A stretch of DNA of 64,000 bases from Methylomarinovum caldicuralii (GTDB lineage Bacteria; Pseudomonadota; Gammaproteobacteria; Methylococcales; Methylothermaceae), in contig NZ_AP024714.1 in the NCBI RefSeq assembly GCF_033126985.1, positions 372,001-436,000 on the forward strand, in the 5' to 3' direction. Each line of letters begins with the position of its first letter. Position 1 is the stretch's first letter. Both the position numbers and the translations under genes were made by a program. This document shows, piece after piece, positions 32,559-41,100 of the stretch. The notes below the pieces were generated by a model. It ran no database searches, was not told the origin of the DNA, and saw only the letters and a program-made list of their open reading frames with translations.

Positions 32559-33632
32559 TTACGCCGCCCGCCGTCCGGGAAACACCCGCCTCGCGGTCTG
32601 TATGCCGCGAAGATAACGGCGCCGGCGCCGGCGCCGGGCGCACAGGTCCACCAGCGAGGAAGGCGCTCCCACCGCGGTGCCGAATTGCTTCAGCAGGCGG
32701 TCGGCATGGGCGATGAACCGATTCCCATCGATCCCCAGTCGGACCAGGATTTTTGGCTGATGGGCGGGGATGTGGCCGCGCTTGCCGTCGCGGATCGCTC
32801 TGCCGCTCCAGTCCACCAGTTCCAGATAGTCCTGAAAGTCGAAGGGAACCGCCCAGGGAGTTCTGCCGGTGGCGTCGAAGGGCAGCAGCGGGGCCGGGGG
32901 CAGGGATTGGACCCGGGCTTCCGGTAAGGGGGCGTTCTCCAGAGACTCGGCCTCGGTTTGAGGTGCGTCCTCGATTTCCACCGTTTGCGGTAATCCGCCG
33001 ATCCGCTCCTGAATCGAGGTGTAGTCCGAACTCTCCGGAGTGTCGGCGATCCCGGCCCGGATGGGATTGAGATCCACATAGGCCATGGCGGCCAATAGGG
33101 CTGCCTCGTCCAAAAGGGCCTGGCTCTTGAACCGCCCTTCCCAGAACCTGCCCTTGACTCCGTCTTCGGCATTGGCGCGGCGGGCGATGTACTCGTTCAA
33201 GGTGCGCATGAACCAGGACAAGTCATACAGCCGGGCCCGATAGACTTCGGCCAGTTCCGCCACCTTGGCGATTTCCGCCGCCCCCATCTCCTTACGGGCT
33301 TCGGTCAGATATTTCCTCACCAACAGCGGGCCGGAAAACAAGGCCGTCCAGCGGCGCAATACTTCCTCCACCGACCAGCCCAGGGCCCGGTCCCGGTCGA
33401 TGCGCACCACGATGTGGTAATGGTTGCTCATCACCGCGTAGGCGGCCACATCGATGGCGAAGATCCCGGCCAGCTGCTTGATCCTTTCGGCGATCCAGCC
33501 CCGGCGGTGGTCGAAACTTTTTCCCGTGACCGCATCCTCGCCACAAAGAAAGGCCCTTCGCACACAGCGGCTGACGCAGTGGTACCAGGGGGTGTCGTCA
33601 AGGGAAACCAAAGAGGTGCGGGGCTGGGTCAT
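32559..33632 (-). CDS. REP-associated tyrosine transposase-like (Y1_Tnp, long form)
   Basis: A 357-residue protein of the TnpA-REP class: VAAYAVMSNHYHIVVRID has the HUH-like His-x-His metal motif, and FMRTLNEYIARRANAEDGVKG holds the nucleophile Tyr region. WEGRFKSQ and AYVDLNPIRAG are also typical. The Arg-rich C-terminal tail (about residues 330-357) is not conserved in the family. It lies 10 bp from the halogenase gene and marks the left edge of the mobile island. Confidence 0.9.
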   Translation of the reverse strand: MTQPRTSLVSLDDTPWYHCVSRCVRRAFLCGEDAVTGKSFDHRRGWIAERIKQLAGIFAIDVAAYAVMSNHYHIVVRIDRDRALGWSVEEVLRRWTALFSGPLLVRKYLTEARKEMGAAEIAKVAELAEVYRARLYDLSWFMRTLNEYIARRANAEDGVKGRFWEGRFKSQALLDEAALLAAMAYVDLNPIRAGIADTPESSDYTSIQERIGGLPQTVEIEDAPQTEAESLENAPLPEARVQSLPPAPLLPFDATGRTPWAVPFDFQDYLELVDWSGRAIRDGKRGHIPAHQPKILVRLGIDGNRFIAHADRLLKQFGTAVGAPSSLVDLCARRRRRRRYLRGIQTARRVFPGRRAA

Positions 33633-33689
33633 GATGGAGTGCCTTGTTCATTGATTTTCGATGGACAGAATAGCGTAGGTTAGAAACAA

Positions 33690-33783
33690 GATCAAGGAAT
33701 ATGGGTGTCCTATAGATCTCATTGGATGCCGAGGTTCTGGCCGACTATGGCAGATCAAGGAATATGGGTGTCCTATAGATCTC
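33690..33783. repeat. Pair of 31-bp direct repeats
   Basis: A 31-bp sequence beginning gatcaaggaatatgggtgtc and ending tatagatctc occurs at 33690-33720 and again at 33753-33783, 63 bp apart. It begins and ends close to GATC. It lies about 60 bp upstream of the REP-associated transposase start. It may be a substrate of that enzyme or the scar of another element. Confidence 0.9.
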
Positions 33784-33809
33784 CAGGGAAGTAACGGTCT
33801 GGAATGACC

Positions 33810-33962
33810 GCTTACTCACCACAGTCTGCACACCTTTGCTTGAGATCTTCTCCCAACGCCGCGGTGTGGGTCAGGATTTCGCTTATCTGGCCATTGCCTG
33901 CCTGCGCGGCCTGAGGCTGACAGCCCGCTATGTGAACGGATTTCCAGATCCATTTCCATTTT
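33810..33962 (+). pseudogene. Transglutaminase-like protein remnant, catalytic Cys lost
   Basis: Frame 33839 onward reads TPLLEIFSQRRGVGQDFAYL followed by AIACLRGLRLTARYVNGF. It closely resembles the core of bacterial transglutaminase-like proteins, in which the motif is GVCQDFAHL and ARYVSGY. The catalytic Cys is Gly here. No start, no downstream His/Asp part and no upstream domain are present. It is a decayed fragment. Confidence 0.75.
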
Positions 33963-34087
33963 CCTTGCTTCACATCCGCCCCTGATCGGGGCAGATTGGT
34001 CAACATTTGTGCAAGAAAAAAGAATATTTGGGGTCAGAGTAACGTTTATCTGTTATAAGTTGTTCGAGATTTTTTGCGGTGGTGCCA

Positions 34088-34170
34088 TGGCAAGATTACT
34101 CCGGGGGGCTCCAATAGGCATGCCGCAACATATCATTCAGCGAGGTCATAACAGACAGTGTCAATGGCCA
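34088..34170 (+). pseudogene. Transposase N-terminal fragment (Y1_Tnp type)
   Basis: The frame from ATG 34088 reads MARLLRGAPIGMPQHIIQRG and then HNRQ before losing similarity. This is the usual N-terminal start of REP-associated or IS200-like transposases (MARLxR...PHHVIQRGNNRQ). The rest of the gene is missing; the frame ends at 34200. Confidence 0.75.
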
Positions 34171-34490
34171 GACCCGAAATCAGGGAGTGGCCATTTTTGA
34201 ATTTTCAGAAAGACGTGGCAAACAACACAGATTTGTACCGGCTGGTTGATCGTTTTCTCCGTACATGGCCCGGACTCAACCTGTTCTGCACCCAGAACGG
34301 CTGGATCGACAATGACACCCTATGTTTCGAGATCGAGCAAGTGAACGGGAAAGAAGTCATTGTGACGGTCTCCTTCGAAGAAATCCTGATGGAAGGTTCC
34401 GGCTGTGTCGCTGGCCGTGAACCCTGCTTCGGCCGTCTGCGGTTGAGACTGAACCAGGAGGGCGCGGTAAGTTCGGCCGAACCCTTTTGA
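34164..34490 (+). CDS. Hypothetical protein
   Basis: A 108-residue protein, not recognised; a GTG two codons upstream (34158) is an alternative start. It is acidic with no signal peptide or membrane segment. Segments such as NLFCTQNGWIDNDTLCFEIE and VIVTVSFEEILMEGSG suggest a small mixed alpha/beta domain. The first 15 residues overlap the end of the transposase remnant, so the true start may be at V (about 34215). It could be real, since its codon use is regular. Confidence 0.45.
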   Translation: MARPEIREWPFLNFQKDVANNTDLYRLVDRFLRTWPGLNLFCTQNGWIDNDTLCFEIEQVNGKEVIVTVSFEEILMEGSGCVAGREPCFGRLRLRLNQEGAVSSAEPF

Positions 34491-34622
34491 ATAGGCTGAT
34501 CAGTGCGACGGTTTGCTTAGGAGTTTTTAACTTGACCATCTCCACTCACAGCGTCTTAAGGCAAACAAACCTCCATACCGGTCAAGAATAATTGCTGTCC
34601 AATACTTTTCCCGCGGTCCTTG

Positions 34623-36629
34623 CTAAAACGCGATCCTCATCCCCACCTGGGCGCCACGCCCTGGCTCCGGAGCGACAGTACGCAGGTTAGAAACCGAACT
34701 GCGCACCACTTGGTCGAGCAGGTTGGTCGCCCGGGCAAAGATTATGACCCGGGCGCGGTCCTTGACCAGCACTCGGTACTCACCGCCGAGGTTCAAAAGC
34801 ACATAGCCAGGGGTAGATGCTTCGTTTTCACCCGGTTGTTTCTGGGGTTCGGCGCGGGTAAGGCGCAGGAAAATCTCTCCTTCTTCACGGTGGAATTTCC
34901 ATTCAAAGCCGTAGCGCAGTGGCGGCATCCTGGGAACATCCCCGCCGCTTGCGAAACGGCCGCGGGTATAGTCGCCAAACAGGATCAGATCCAAATCCCC
35001 ATAGTTGCTGGCATACAGCGGCAGATGCACCTGGGCCTCAAAGCCTTTGAAACGGGCATCCTGCTGTTTGGCGGTAAAAATTGGCAGCCCGGAGCCTGCA
35101 TCGATCCGCCCTGTATTGCGGAAGAAAATGTAGTCGTTGACCCAATAGTGGAAAAAGTTGATTTCCGCCGTCATCCTCGGATGTTCAAAGCGGTAGCCGA
35201 GCTCAAGCTGGTTCGAATGTTCCATGTCCAGGTTGGGATTGCCGATCTCGAAGGCTTGGGTAGCGTGGTGAACACCAAACGAATAAAGCTCCTGGGGAGC
35301 CGGCGGCCGCTGGGTGGAGGTGAATGCCAGGCTCAGGCGGTGCCGGTCGGCGGGGTTCCAGGTCAGGCTGGCTGCACCACTGACCGGGAGATCGTGTCTT
35401 TCGTTGAATCCCTGCGCCTCAGTGGTCAGATGTTCGATCCGCATTCCCAAGTCCAGCTCGAATGGCCAGAGGTCCAGATGCTCGGCGATAAATCCTGCGT
35501 AGCTGGCGGTGTCGGTTTCGGGGACCACCGCTTCCTCCCCTTCGGCCTCCATCGTGCCATTTCGGGATTGAAAGCCCAGACTGCCACGAGCCGGTCCCCA
35601 AGGCACATGGTGCAGTTCCAGCCGGCTTTCGTGACTGCGCTGGGTCCAAAGGGTGCCGCGTTCGCCGCCTTCCAATTCCAGATGGCGGTAGTCCGTGTAG
35701 CCGTAGCCCAGGCGCAAATCCTCGGCCCACCCCCAGGGATTCTGGATGCCGGCCCGAAAATCGTACCGGTTCTGTTTGAGGTCAATGCGGATTTTGCCAT
35801 CTTCGTGTTCTTCGTGCCCGGGCTCATCCTCATGTGTATGCCCAGCCTCGTGTTCATGCTCATCCTCGTGTAACGTTATCGCCTCATCGTGGTCTGCTGC
35901 TTCCAGGGAGGGCACCCCGTAATCTTTTTCCAGGCGCTGAAGGCCGCCGCCGACGAAGCCCCACCCGCCGATCCAGGAGAGTCCCAGGCTGCCATTGCGG
36001 TCATCACCGTCAGTGCCCTGCAACCGTCCGGCACCAGTGACCAGATCGCCGCGCGCCCGGCGTGCCCCGCCGGCACTGAGAACCATCGGTCCGATCGCTC
36101 CGGTCAGGCGGGCAACCCCGGCATGCTCGTCGGCAGTCGAGTCGTACTGGTACTCGCCGATTGCTGTCACTGGTCTGGTAGGCAGTTGCTCAGGGATGCG
36201 GCCGTCCAGAACATTGACCAGGCCACCAACGATGCCGCTGCCGTAACGCAGGGCATCCGGTCCGTGCAGGATTTCGATTTTTTCAGTGAGCAATGGCTCG
36301 AGACCAATGGCGTGGTCCGGACTTATCCGGGAGAGATCGTTGACCCCCAGGGAGTTTTGCAATATCCGTACCCGTGGACCACTTTGTCCTCGAATCACCG
36401 GCTGCCCCACACCAGGACCGTAGGATTGATTGGAAAAACCGGGGAGCTGCTCAAGCATCTCCCCCAAGTTTCGGCGCAGGGTGCGCTGGAAGACCTCTTT
36501 TTCCAATACGGTGCGACCCGGACCGTGTTCATGGGCAGCAGTGACCGTCAGTGGAGTCAGCCTAACCGTAGCCTGGTGGGCAAAGGCGGCACCGGAAAAA
36601 AGCACCAACAAAAATCTGGATCCAGACAT
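34623..36629 (-). CDS. znuD: TonB-dependent receptor, ZnuD-like zinc uptake
   Basis: A 668-residue outer-membrane receptor: signal peptide (about 1-17), plug domain with VLEKEVFQRTLRRNLGEMLE, GPGVGQPVIRGQSGPRVRIL and EILHGPDALRYGSG, then a 22-strand barrel ending GAQVGMRIAF. A His/Glu-rich loop (HDEAITLHEDEHEHEAGHTH and onward, about residues 250-285) matches the zinc-binding loop of ZnuD. A GGGGGAG ribosome site precedes the ATG. A Zur-box-like palindrome lies 35 bp upstream, supporting zinc-repressed expression. Confidence 0.9.
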   Translation of the reverse strand: MSGSRFLLVLFSGAAFAHQATVRLTPLTVTAAHEHGPGRTVLEKEVFQRTLRRNLGEMLEQLPGFSNQSYGPGVGQPVIRGQSGPRVRILQNSLGVNDLSRISPDHAIGLEPLLTEKIEILHGPDALRYGSGIVGGLVNVLDGRIPEQLPTRPVTAIGEYQYDSTADEHAGVARLTGAIGPMVLSAGGARRARGDLVTGAGRLQGTDGDDRNGSLGLSWIGGWGFVGGGLQRLEKDYGVPSLEAADHDEAITLHEDEHEHEAGHTHEDEPGHEEHEDGKIRIDLKQNRYDFRAGIQNPWGWAEDLRLGYGYTDYRHLELEGGERGTLWTQRSHESRLELHHVPWGPARGSLGFQSRNGTMEAEGEEAVVPETDTASYAGFIAEHLDLWPFELDLGMRIEHLTTEAQGFNERHDLPVSGAASLTWNPADRHRLSLAFTSTQRPPAPQELYSFGVHHATQAFEIGNPNLDMEHSNQLELGYRFEHPRMTAEINFFHYWVNDYIFFRNTGRIDAGSGLPIFTAKQQDARFKGFEAQVHLPLYASNYGDLDLILFGDYTRGRFASGGDVPRMPPLRYGFEWKFHREEGEIFLRLTRAEPQKQPGENEASTPGYVLLNLGGEYRVLVKDRARVIIFARATNLLDQVVRSSVSNLRTVAPEPGRGAQVGMRIAF

Positions 36630-36663
36630 GTCTCCCCCCTTGTATCCAATCCAAATATTTTAT

Positions 36664-36680
36664 ACGTTATATCATAACGT
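36664..36680. promoter_or_regulatory. Zur-box-like palindrome upstream of znuD
   Basis: ACGTTATATCATAACGT is a 17-bp palindrome whose core GTTATATCATAAC differs from the gammaproteobacterial Zur consensus core GTTATANTATAAC at one position. It lies 35 bp before the receptor start in an AT-rich region where its promoter should be. Position and sequence both suit zinc-dependent repression. Confidence 0.75.
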
Positions 36681-36739
36681 GCATGAAATTATTATAAAAA
36701 CCTGAATCCGTGATTTCACATCCCTTGATATCTCTCCCA

Positions 36740-38361
36740 GATTCCCTGATAAGCCTGCAACCTGCGGGAAATGGGTCTGTATTACCATGATACAGATGGG
36801 GTTGTCTCTAAAAATGCTCTCGAGGCAGGGCGGTGGGCATCTCTGAGGGTGAAAAAGGTGCCACTGCGGGGCTGCTTACCGGGCCGCAGGCGTGCTCAAG
36901 ACAAGCGCCATTCTGCGCAGGTGGCGCATCGACGGAGTAAAGACGACTCAAGCAGCGAAGGGATGGCTATTCCAACTGACAACTGGCGTAGTACAGCCAG
37001 TCGAGCCGGAAGGCTGTCTTGGCGAAGTCCAGCCGCCAGCGTCGGGCATGGCAGACCAGGCGTGCCGTGGAACGGATCAGATGGCGGATCAAGGGACGAA
37101 TGCCATGCCCTCTGGCCTTCGGCGGCAACAGCTGATACTGGATCATCCGTAACAACAACTGGGCCAGCTGGCCACACAGGTAATAGGCCTGATTGGCATG
37201 GAAGGCGCGGCAGGGTGGATGATGCAGATCGAGATCGATCAACGGCCCCTTGAAGGCATTTTCCTGGCCTTGTTTCTGGCGATGCCGACGCACCAGTTCG
37301 TCCACTGGCAGATCGTCACGTGAGACCAGGATGACGGTATAGGCCGGCTGAAGGCGTTTCTGTGCGCCGTCATGGGTCCGACGGATCACCACATAGGGAT
37401 GTTCCCGCCACCCCTGGGGACGATGGTAGGTCAGCGTCGCCTCTTCCCCCAGTCCAATGTCGGTCCAGGCCTCGTCGGTCAGACCCTCGATCGAGTCGAG
37501 CACCGGGCGCCGAAAGCCTTCGTGCGTGACGCTGATGGAGTAGTCCCAGCCCCGGCGATGGCAGTCCTCGACGAAGTCCTTGCTGTAATAGGCATTGTCC
37601 ACATGAACCCACACCGGGGTTTCTGGGGCGATCCAGGACGCCACCGCGGCCAGCTGTTCCCGCCAGCCCTCCGTGACCGACACGCCGCCCGGATGCAACC
37701 GGGCCGCGCCCCAGGCGGTGCCGAGGAAGACGCCATGCAGCCAGTATTGATCCTGGCCGTTGTAGCCCTTGGCCGCTTGCTCGAATAAACGTCCCGACAC
37801 CTCGATGGCGCTGCCATCGACGAACAGAGGAAGATAACCTCGCTGATCGAGTTCATGAGCAATGACCGCCGGCATCACCTCAGCGGCCACCGATTGCACC
37901 AGCAACTCCAAGCGTTCGATCGAGTGGGCATCGAAACGGCAGAGATACTCGCCTCATCTCCGGCTGTCAGGCACTTCCGACAACCCCAGCAACCGCTTTC
38001 CCACCGCATCGACCCGCAAGACGTCCACATCCGACAACGCCCCACCACCGGCCACCTGGGAAGCCACCAGCGATAACAGCATCTGCGCATCACTCGCGCC
38101 ACGGGCGCGTTGCTTCAGGCGAAGTGTCTCTCCGATGCGCTCACCGAGCCTCAACCGATTGAACAAGCGACCGAGAAATATCCATCCCCCATGGCTGGTC
38201 AGCTTCTCGTCGGTGAAGTCGATCTCGATCTTGGCCGGCATTGGTTGTAGGCTTGTCATCGGCGCACCTGTGGGGTGTGGGTTTGGTTACTTGGCATTTT
38301 GCCGTAACTCCCTGTAGCGTGCGCCTTTTCTCTGCTAGGGTCCCAGACCTATCCGGGGATC
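36740..38361 (-). mobile_element. IS1380-family element (about 1.6 kb)
   Basis: Imperfect inverted ends are visible: gattccctgataagcctg at 36740 inward and gatccccggataggtctg at 38361 inward on the other strand. They enclose one interrupted transposase gene. The length suits the IS1380 family. The exact outer bases and the target duplication could not be fixed by eye. Confidence 0.7.
36967..38259 (-). pseudogene. IS1380-family transposase interrupted by an in-frame stop
   Basis: The N-terminal part (38259-37957; KIEIDFTDEKLTSHGGWIFL, LGLSEVPDSRR) and the C-terminal part (37953-36967; FVDGSAIEVSGRLFE, WVHVDNAYYSKDFVEDC, QKQGQENAFKGPLIDLDLHH) lie in the same frame, separated only by a TGA at 37956-37954. 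A CGA-to-TGA change would explain it. Otherwise about 430 codons are intact, so the decay is recent or the stop is an assembly error. Confidence 0.85.
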
Positions 38362-38444
38362 AAGGATATCTCTATAACCTCATGATTACAAAGATAATAA
38401 GTGTTAAAATATGGCTATCCAACCATTCACCCAGTAGGTGAGTC

Positions 38445-39644
38445 ATGAGGCATTTTATTCTGGAGCAATCGGATCGCGAATTTTATACCTCCCATTCCGG
38501 ACTGGCTTTGGCGGGTGCCTGTCTGAATTAATATGCGGAAATCGATATGGCCCTGAAAGCGATTCCTTTGCGGCATGGCATGACGCACGGGGATATGTTG
38601 AAAACCTACATTGGCCTGTTGTGTCTTGGCAAGAGCGATTTTGATGCGGTGGAGAACTATCGCAAGGACACCTATTTCCGCCACGCTCTGGACATCGGCC
38701 AGGTGCCTTCTTCGGCCAGCCTGCGCCAGAGACTCGATGCCCAGGCAGAGGCCTATTTGCCCCTGGCGTATGCCAACAACATCGATTTTCTGGCTCGGGC
38801 CAAGGTTCCTATCACCCCCCTCAAGACCGGCCATGTGCCGTTGGATATGGATGTCTATCCGATGGACAATTCCGATACCCACAAGGAAGGCGTTTCCCGA
38901 ACCTATCACGGTTATGATGGCTATGCCCCGATCGGTGCCTATCTGGGTCTGGAAGGCTGGTGCCTGGCCAATGAGTTGCGTCCTGGCAGTCAGCACAGCC
39001 AAAAGGAATTTACCTACGTGCTGGAGCGGGTACTGCCCAATGCCAAGCGCCTGGCGGGACGCACGCCGATCCTGGTCCGTCTCGACAGTGCCCATGATGC
39101 CCTCGAGACTCGGGGAGAGTTGGCCAAAGACGAAGTGGATTTTCTGATCAAGTGGAACCCTAGGGGTATCGATCCCGAAGACTTCATGGCCCGGGCGGAC
39201 GAGTTGGGGTGTTGGGAACACCCTCGCGAAGGCAAACGGGTGGCGGTATTTTCCGAAACGGTGACCCAGGTATACAAGAAAAAGACCTACCATTTCCGGC
39301 GGGTGATCCGGATCACCGAACGCACTCTGGACAAACATGGCCAATGGATGGTGCCGAACATCGAACTGGAGGGCTGGTGGACCACCCTGGATGAAAACTA
39401 CGATGACGCCACCATCATTGCCTTGTACAAGGATCACGCCACCTGCGAGCAGTTCCACAGTGAATTCAAGACAGACCTGGATCTGGAACGGACCTTGATG
39501 CAGTATGCCAGTGTCTACAACCATCAGATCCCCCAGAAGGCCCTGGGACACAGATCACCGGTACAGGCCCTCAAAAACTGGCAGGAGAAGCGGCCGGAGC
39601 TCTTCAAAAAACGTGTATACAAGCTCACGGGGCTTGACACATAA
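38445..39644 (+). pseudogene. Chimeric transposase: IS1380-type with early stop, fused in frame to an integrase-type C-terminus
   Basis: From ATG 38445 the frame reads MRHFILEQSDREFYTSHSGL and so on to a TAA at 38529-38531, then continues in frame with PLRHGMTHGDMLKTYIGLLC and FRHALDIGQVPSSASLRQRL. This is an IS1380 transposase of a different subgroup from the one at 36967. After DLDLERT (about 39490) the sequence changes to YASVYNHQIPQKALGHRSP and ends FKKRVYKLTGLDT, the C-terminus of an IS481/IS3-like DDE integrase. A shorter ORF from 38547 stays open to 39644. Confidence 0.8.
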
Positions 39645-39969
39645 CATATAAGCATTTTATCTGCCGTGCGCAGCATGGCAGATAAATGTCTGTTGAACTA
39701 TGCCGCCACCACGGCGTGCTATTTATAGGGGATTGTATTGTGGGAGGGCCGGATTGTCGAAGAGAATTGTTGACTTTTTGCCGTCAGTCTCTGTGAACGG
39801 GACGATTTGATCAGGTAGATCTGCGTTCCCCGCCATGATTTTTCTCGTTCTTCGTTGATCATAAAGCGCTTTTTATCTGTTTCGATTGCCTTGGGCCGAG
39901 TGACATTGCAGACCCTCGGGGCCCGATGAATGCACTTCAAGTCCGATCCTGCTTTCAGCGTGAGCTCAG
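39645..39969. other. 325 bp without a gene; contains an imperfect hairpin
   Basis: An imperfect inverted repeat with 16-17-bp arms and a gca loop (39653-39688; cattttatctgccgtgc pairing with gcatggcagataaatg) lies just after the chimeric transposase. The rest is AT-rich, shows no convincing ORF and should include the end of the IS91-type element that follows. The exact element boundary was not found. Confidence 0.6.
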
Positions 39970-41100
39970 TCAACCATATTCTGTACGCCTCGGCGCGATT
40001 TCAGAGCTCACGATAAGGTGTCCGACTTTGCAGTGCGGGCACTTGTAGGTCAGGGATTCGCCCCTGTCTGGTTGGCTGTCTTCGCCTTGGCCGGGTTCAA
40101 CTGGCTCAGGAGCATCCAGGCAGGCGCGGATTCTGGCCAGTTTGCTTTTCCGGCAGCGGTTGGCGAGAAAGCCGAAATGGCGGATGCGCATGAAGCCTTG
40201 GGGCAGGATGTGCAGCAGGAACCGCCGGATCAGTTCTTCGCCGCCCAGGGTCATCACCTTGGGACACTGGTCCCGGTAGTCCCGATAGCGCAGCCTGATC
40301 TGATCATCTTCGATACCGAGAATCCGCCGGTCATTGAGGGCAACCTTGCGGCTGTAGCGGCCGAGATAGTCCACCACGGTCTCCGGTTGTTTCAGGTAGG
40401 CCTTGGTATAGACGACCCAGTCGGTTTTCATCAGCCCATCGAGCAGGGTGTCGATTTCCCCGGGCCGGGTGACCCGGTGCAGTTGACCGTGATTGGCCGC
40501 CTGGCGCAGGGCACCGACCATGACGCCACGAAAACGGCGCGACAGCGCCCTGACCGGAAACAGATAGTTGCCCTGGGTCTCGTGCCACTGCCCCTGATCG
40601 GTCAGCGCCCCGCCGGGTATCAGGCAGTGCAGATGCACATGGCGGCACAGGGTCTGGCCCCAGGTGTGGAGCACACCGGTCATGCCCAGGGTGCCATTCA
40701 ACCCTTTGGAATCCCGGCCAAAGGCATTCAAGGTCTCCCAGACGCTCTGGAACAGCAACCGGTAGATCACTTCCGGGTGCAACTCCACCCAGCCGTTGAG
40801 CTCATGGGGCAGGGTGAACACCAGGTGATAGTAGGTCACCGGCAGGATCGACTGTCTTTGCCTTTCGCACCAGGCCTGCTGGGCACGCCCCTGGCATTTG
40901 GGGCAGTGACGGTCGCGGCAGGAATGGTACTGGGGTGCCTCATGGCCACACCGGTCGCAATGCTGCAGCAGGCCGCCCATGGCCTCGGTGCGGCACTGCT
41001 CGATATGACGACAGGCCTTGGCCTGAGCCGGGCTGAGGTCATGGTGTTGCCGGTAAGCGTCCAGGAAGTGGCCGAAGACCGACTGTAATCCCTCAGCCAT
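39970..41100 (-). CDS. IS91-family transposase (Y2 HUH) with zinc ribbon
   Basis: A 376-residue protein. The zinc-binding N-terminus has CRHIEQC, CDRCGHE and CRDRHCPKCQG. The HUH motif is HVHLHCLIPGG, and the Tyr region is YLGRYSRKVALNDRRI. A C-terminal CPHCKVGHL forms another metal site. The start at 41100 overlaps the recombinase gene upstream by 8 bp. IS91-type elements move by rolling circle and often carry adjacent DNA, which may explain the mosaic around it. Confidence 0.95.
   Translation of the reverse strand: MAEGLQSVFGHFLDAYRQHHDLSPAQAKACRHIEQCRTEAMGGLLQHCDRCGHEAPQYHSCRDRHCPKCQGRAQQAWCERQRQSILPVTYYHLVFTLPHELNGWVELHPEVIYRLLFQSVWETLNAFGRDSKGLNGTLGMTGVLHTWGQTLCRHVHLHCLIPGGALTDQGQWHETQGNYLFPVRALSRRFRGVMVGALRQAANHGQLHRVTRPGEIDTLLDGLMKTDWVVYTKAYLKQPETVVDYLGRYSRKVALNDRRILGIEDDQIRLRYRDYRDQCPKVMTLGGEELIRRFLLHILPQGFMRIRHFGFLANRCRKSKLARIRACLDAPEPVEPGQGEDSQPDRGESLTYKCPHCKVGHLIVSSEIAPRRTEYG

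Noticed and set aside
33812-34006. 64-codon minus-strand ORF
   Set aside because: Antisense to the transglutaminase remnant, whose plus-strand frame has recognisable motifs.
36771-37253. Plus-strand ORF at the left end of the IS1380 element
   Set aside because: Overlaps the transposase 3' half antisense and has no homology features.
37912-37956. Frameshift in the IS1380 transposase
   Set aside because: The two parts are in the same frame (38259 and 37911 differ by a multiple of three); only a stop codon separates them.
39645-39720. Integron attC site
   Set aside because: A GTTGAAC core-like sequence and a hairpin are present, but no partner RYYYAAC core at proper spacing was found.
39719-39973. 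84-codon minus-strand ORF
   Set aside because: No ribosome site, odd composition and no motif in an AT-rich gap between transposons.
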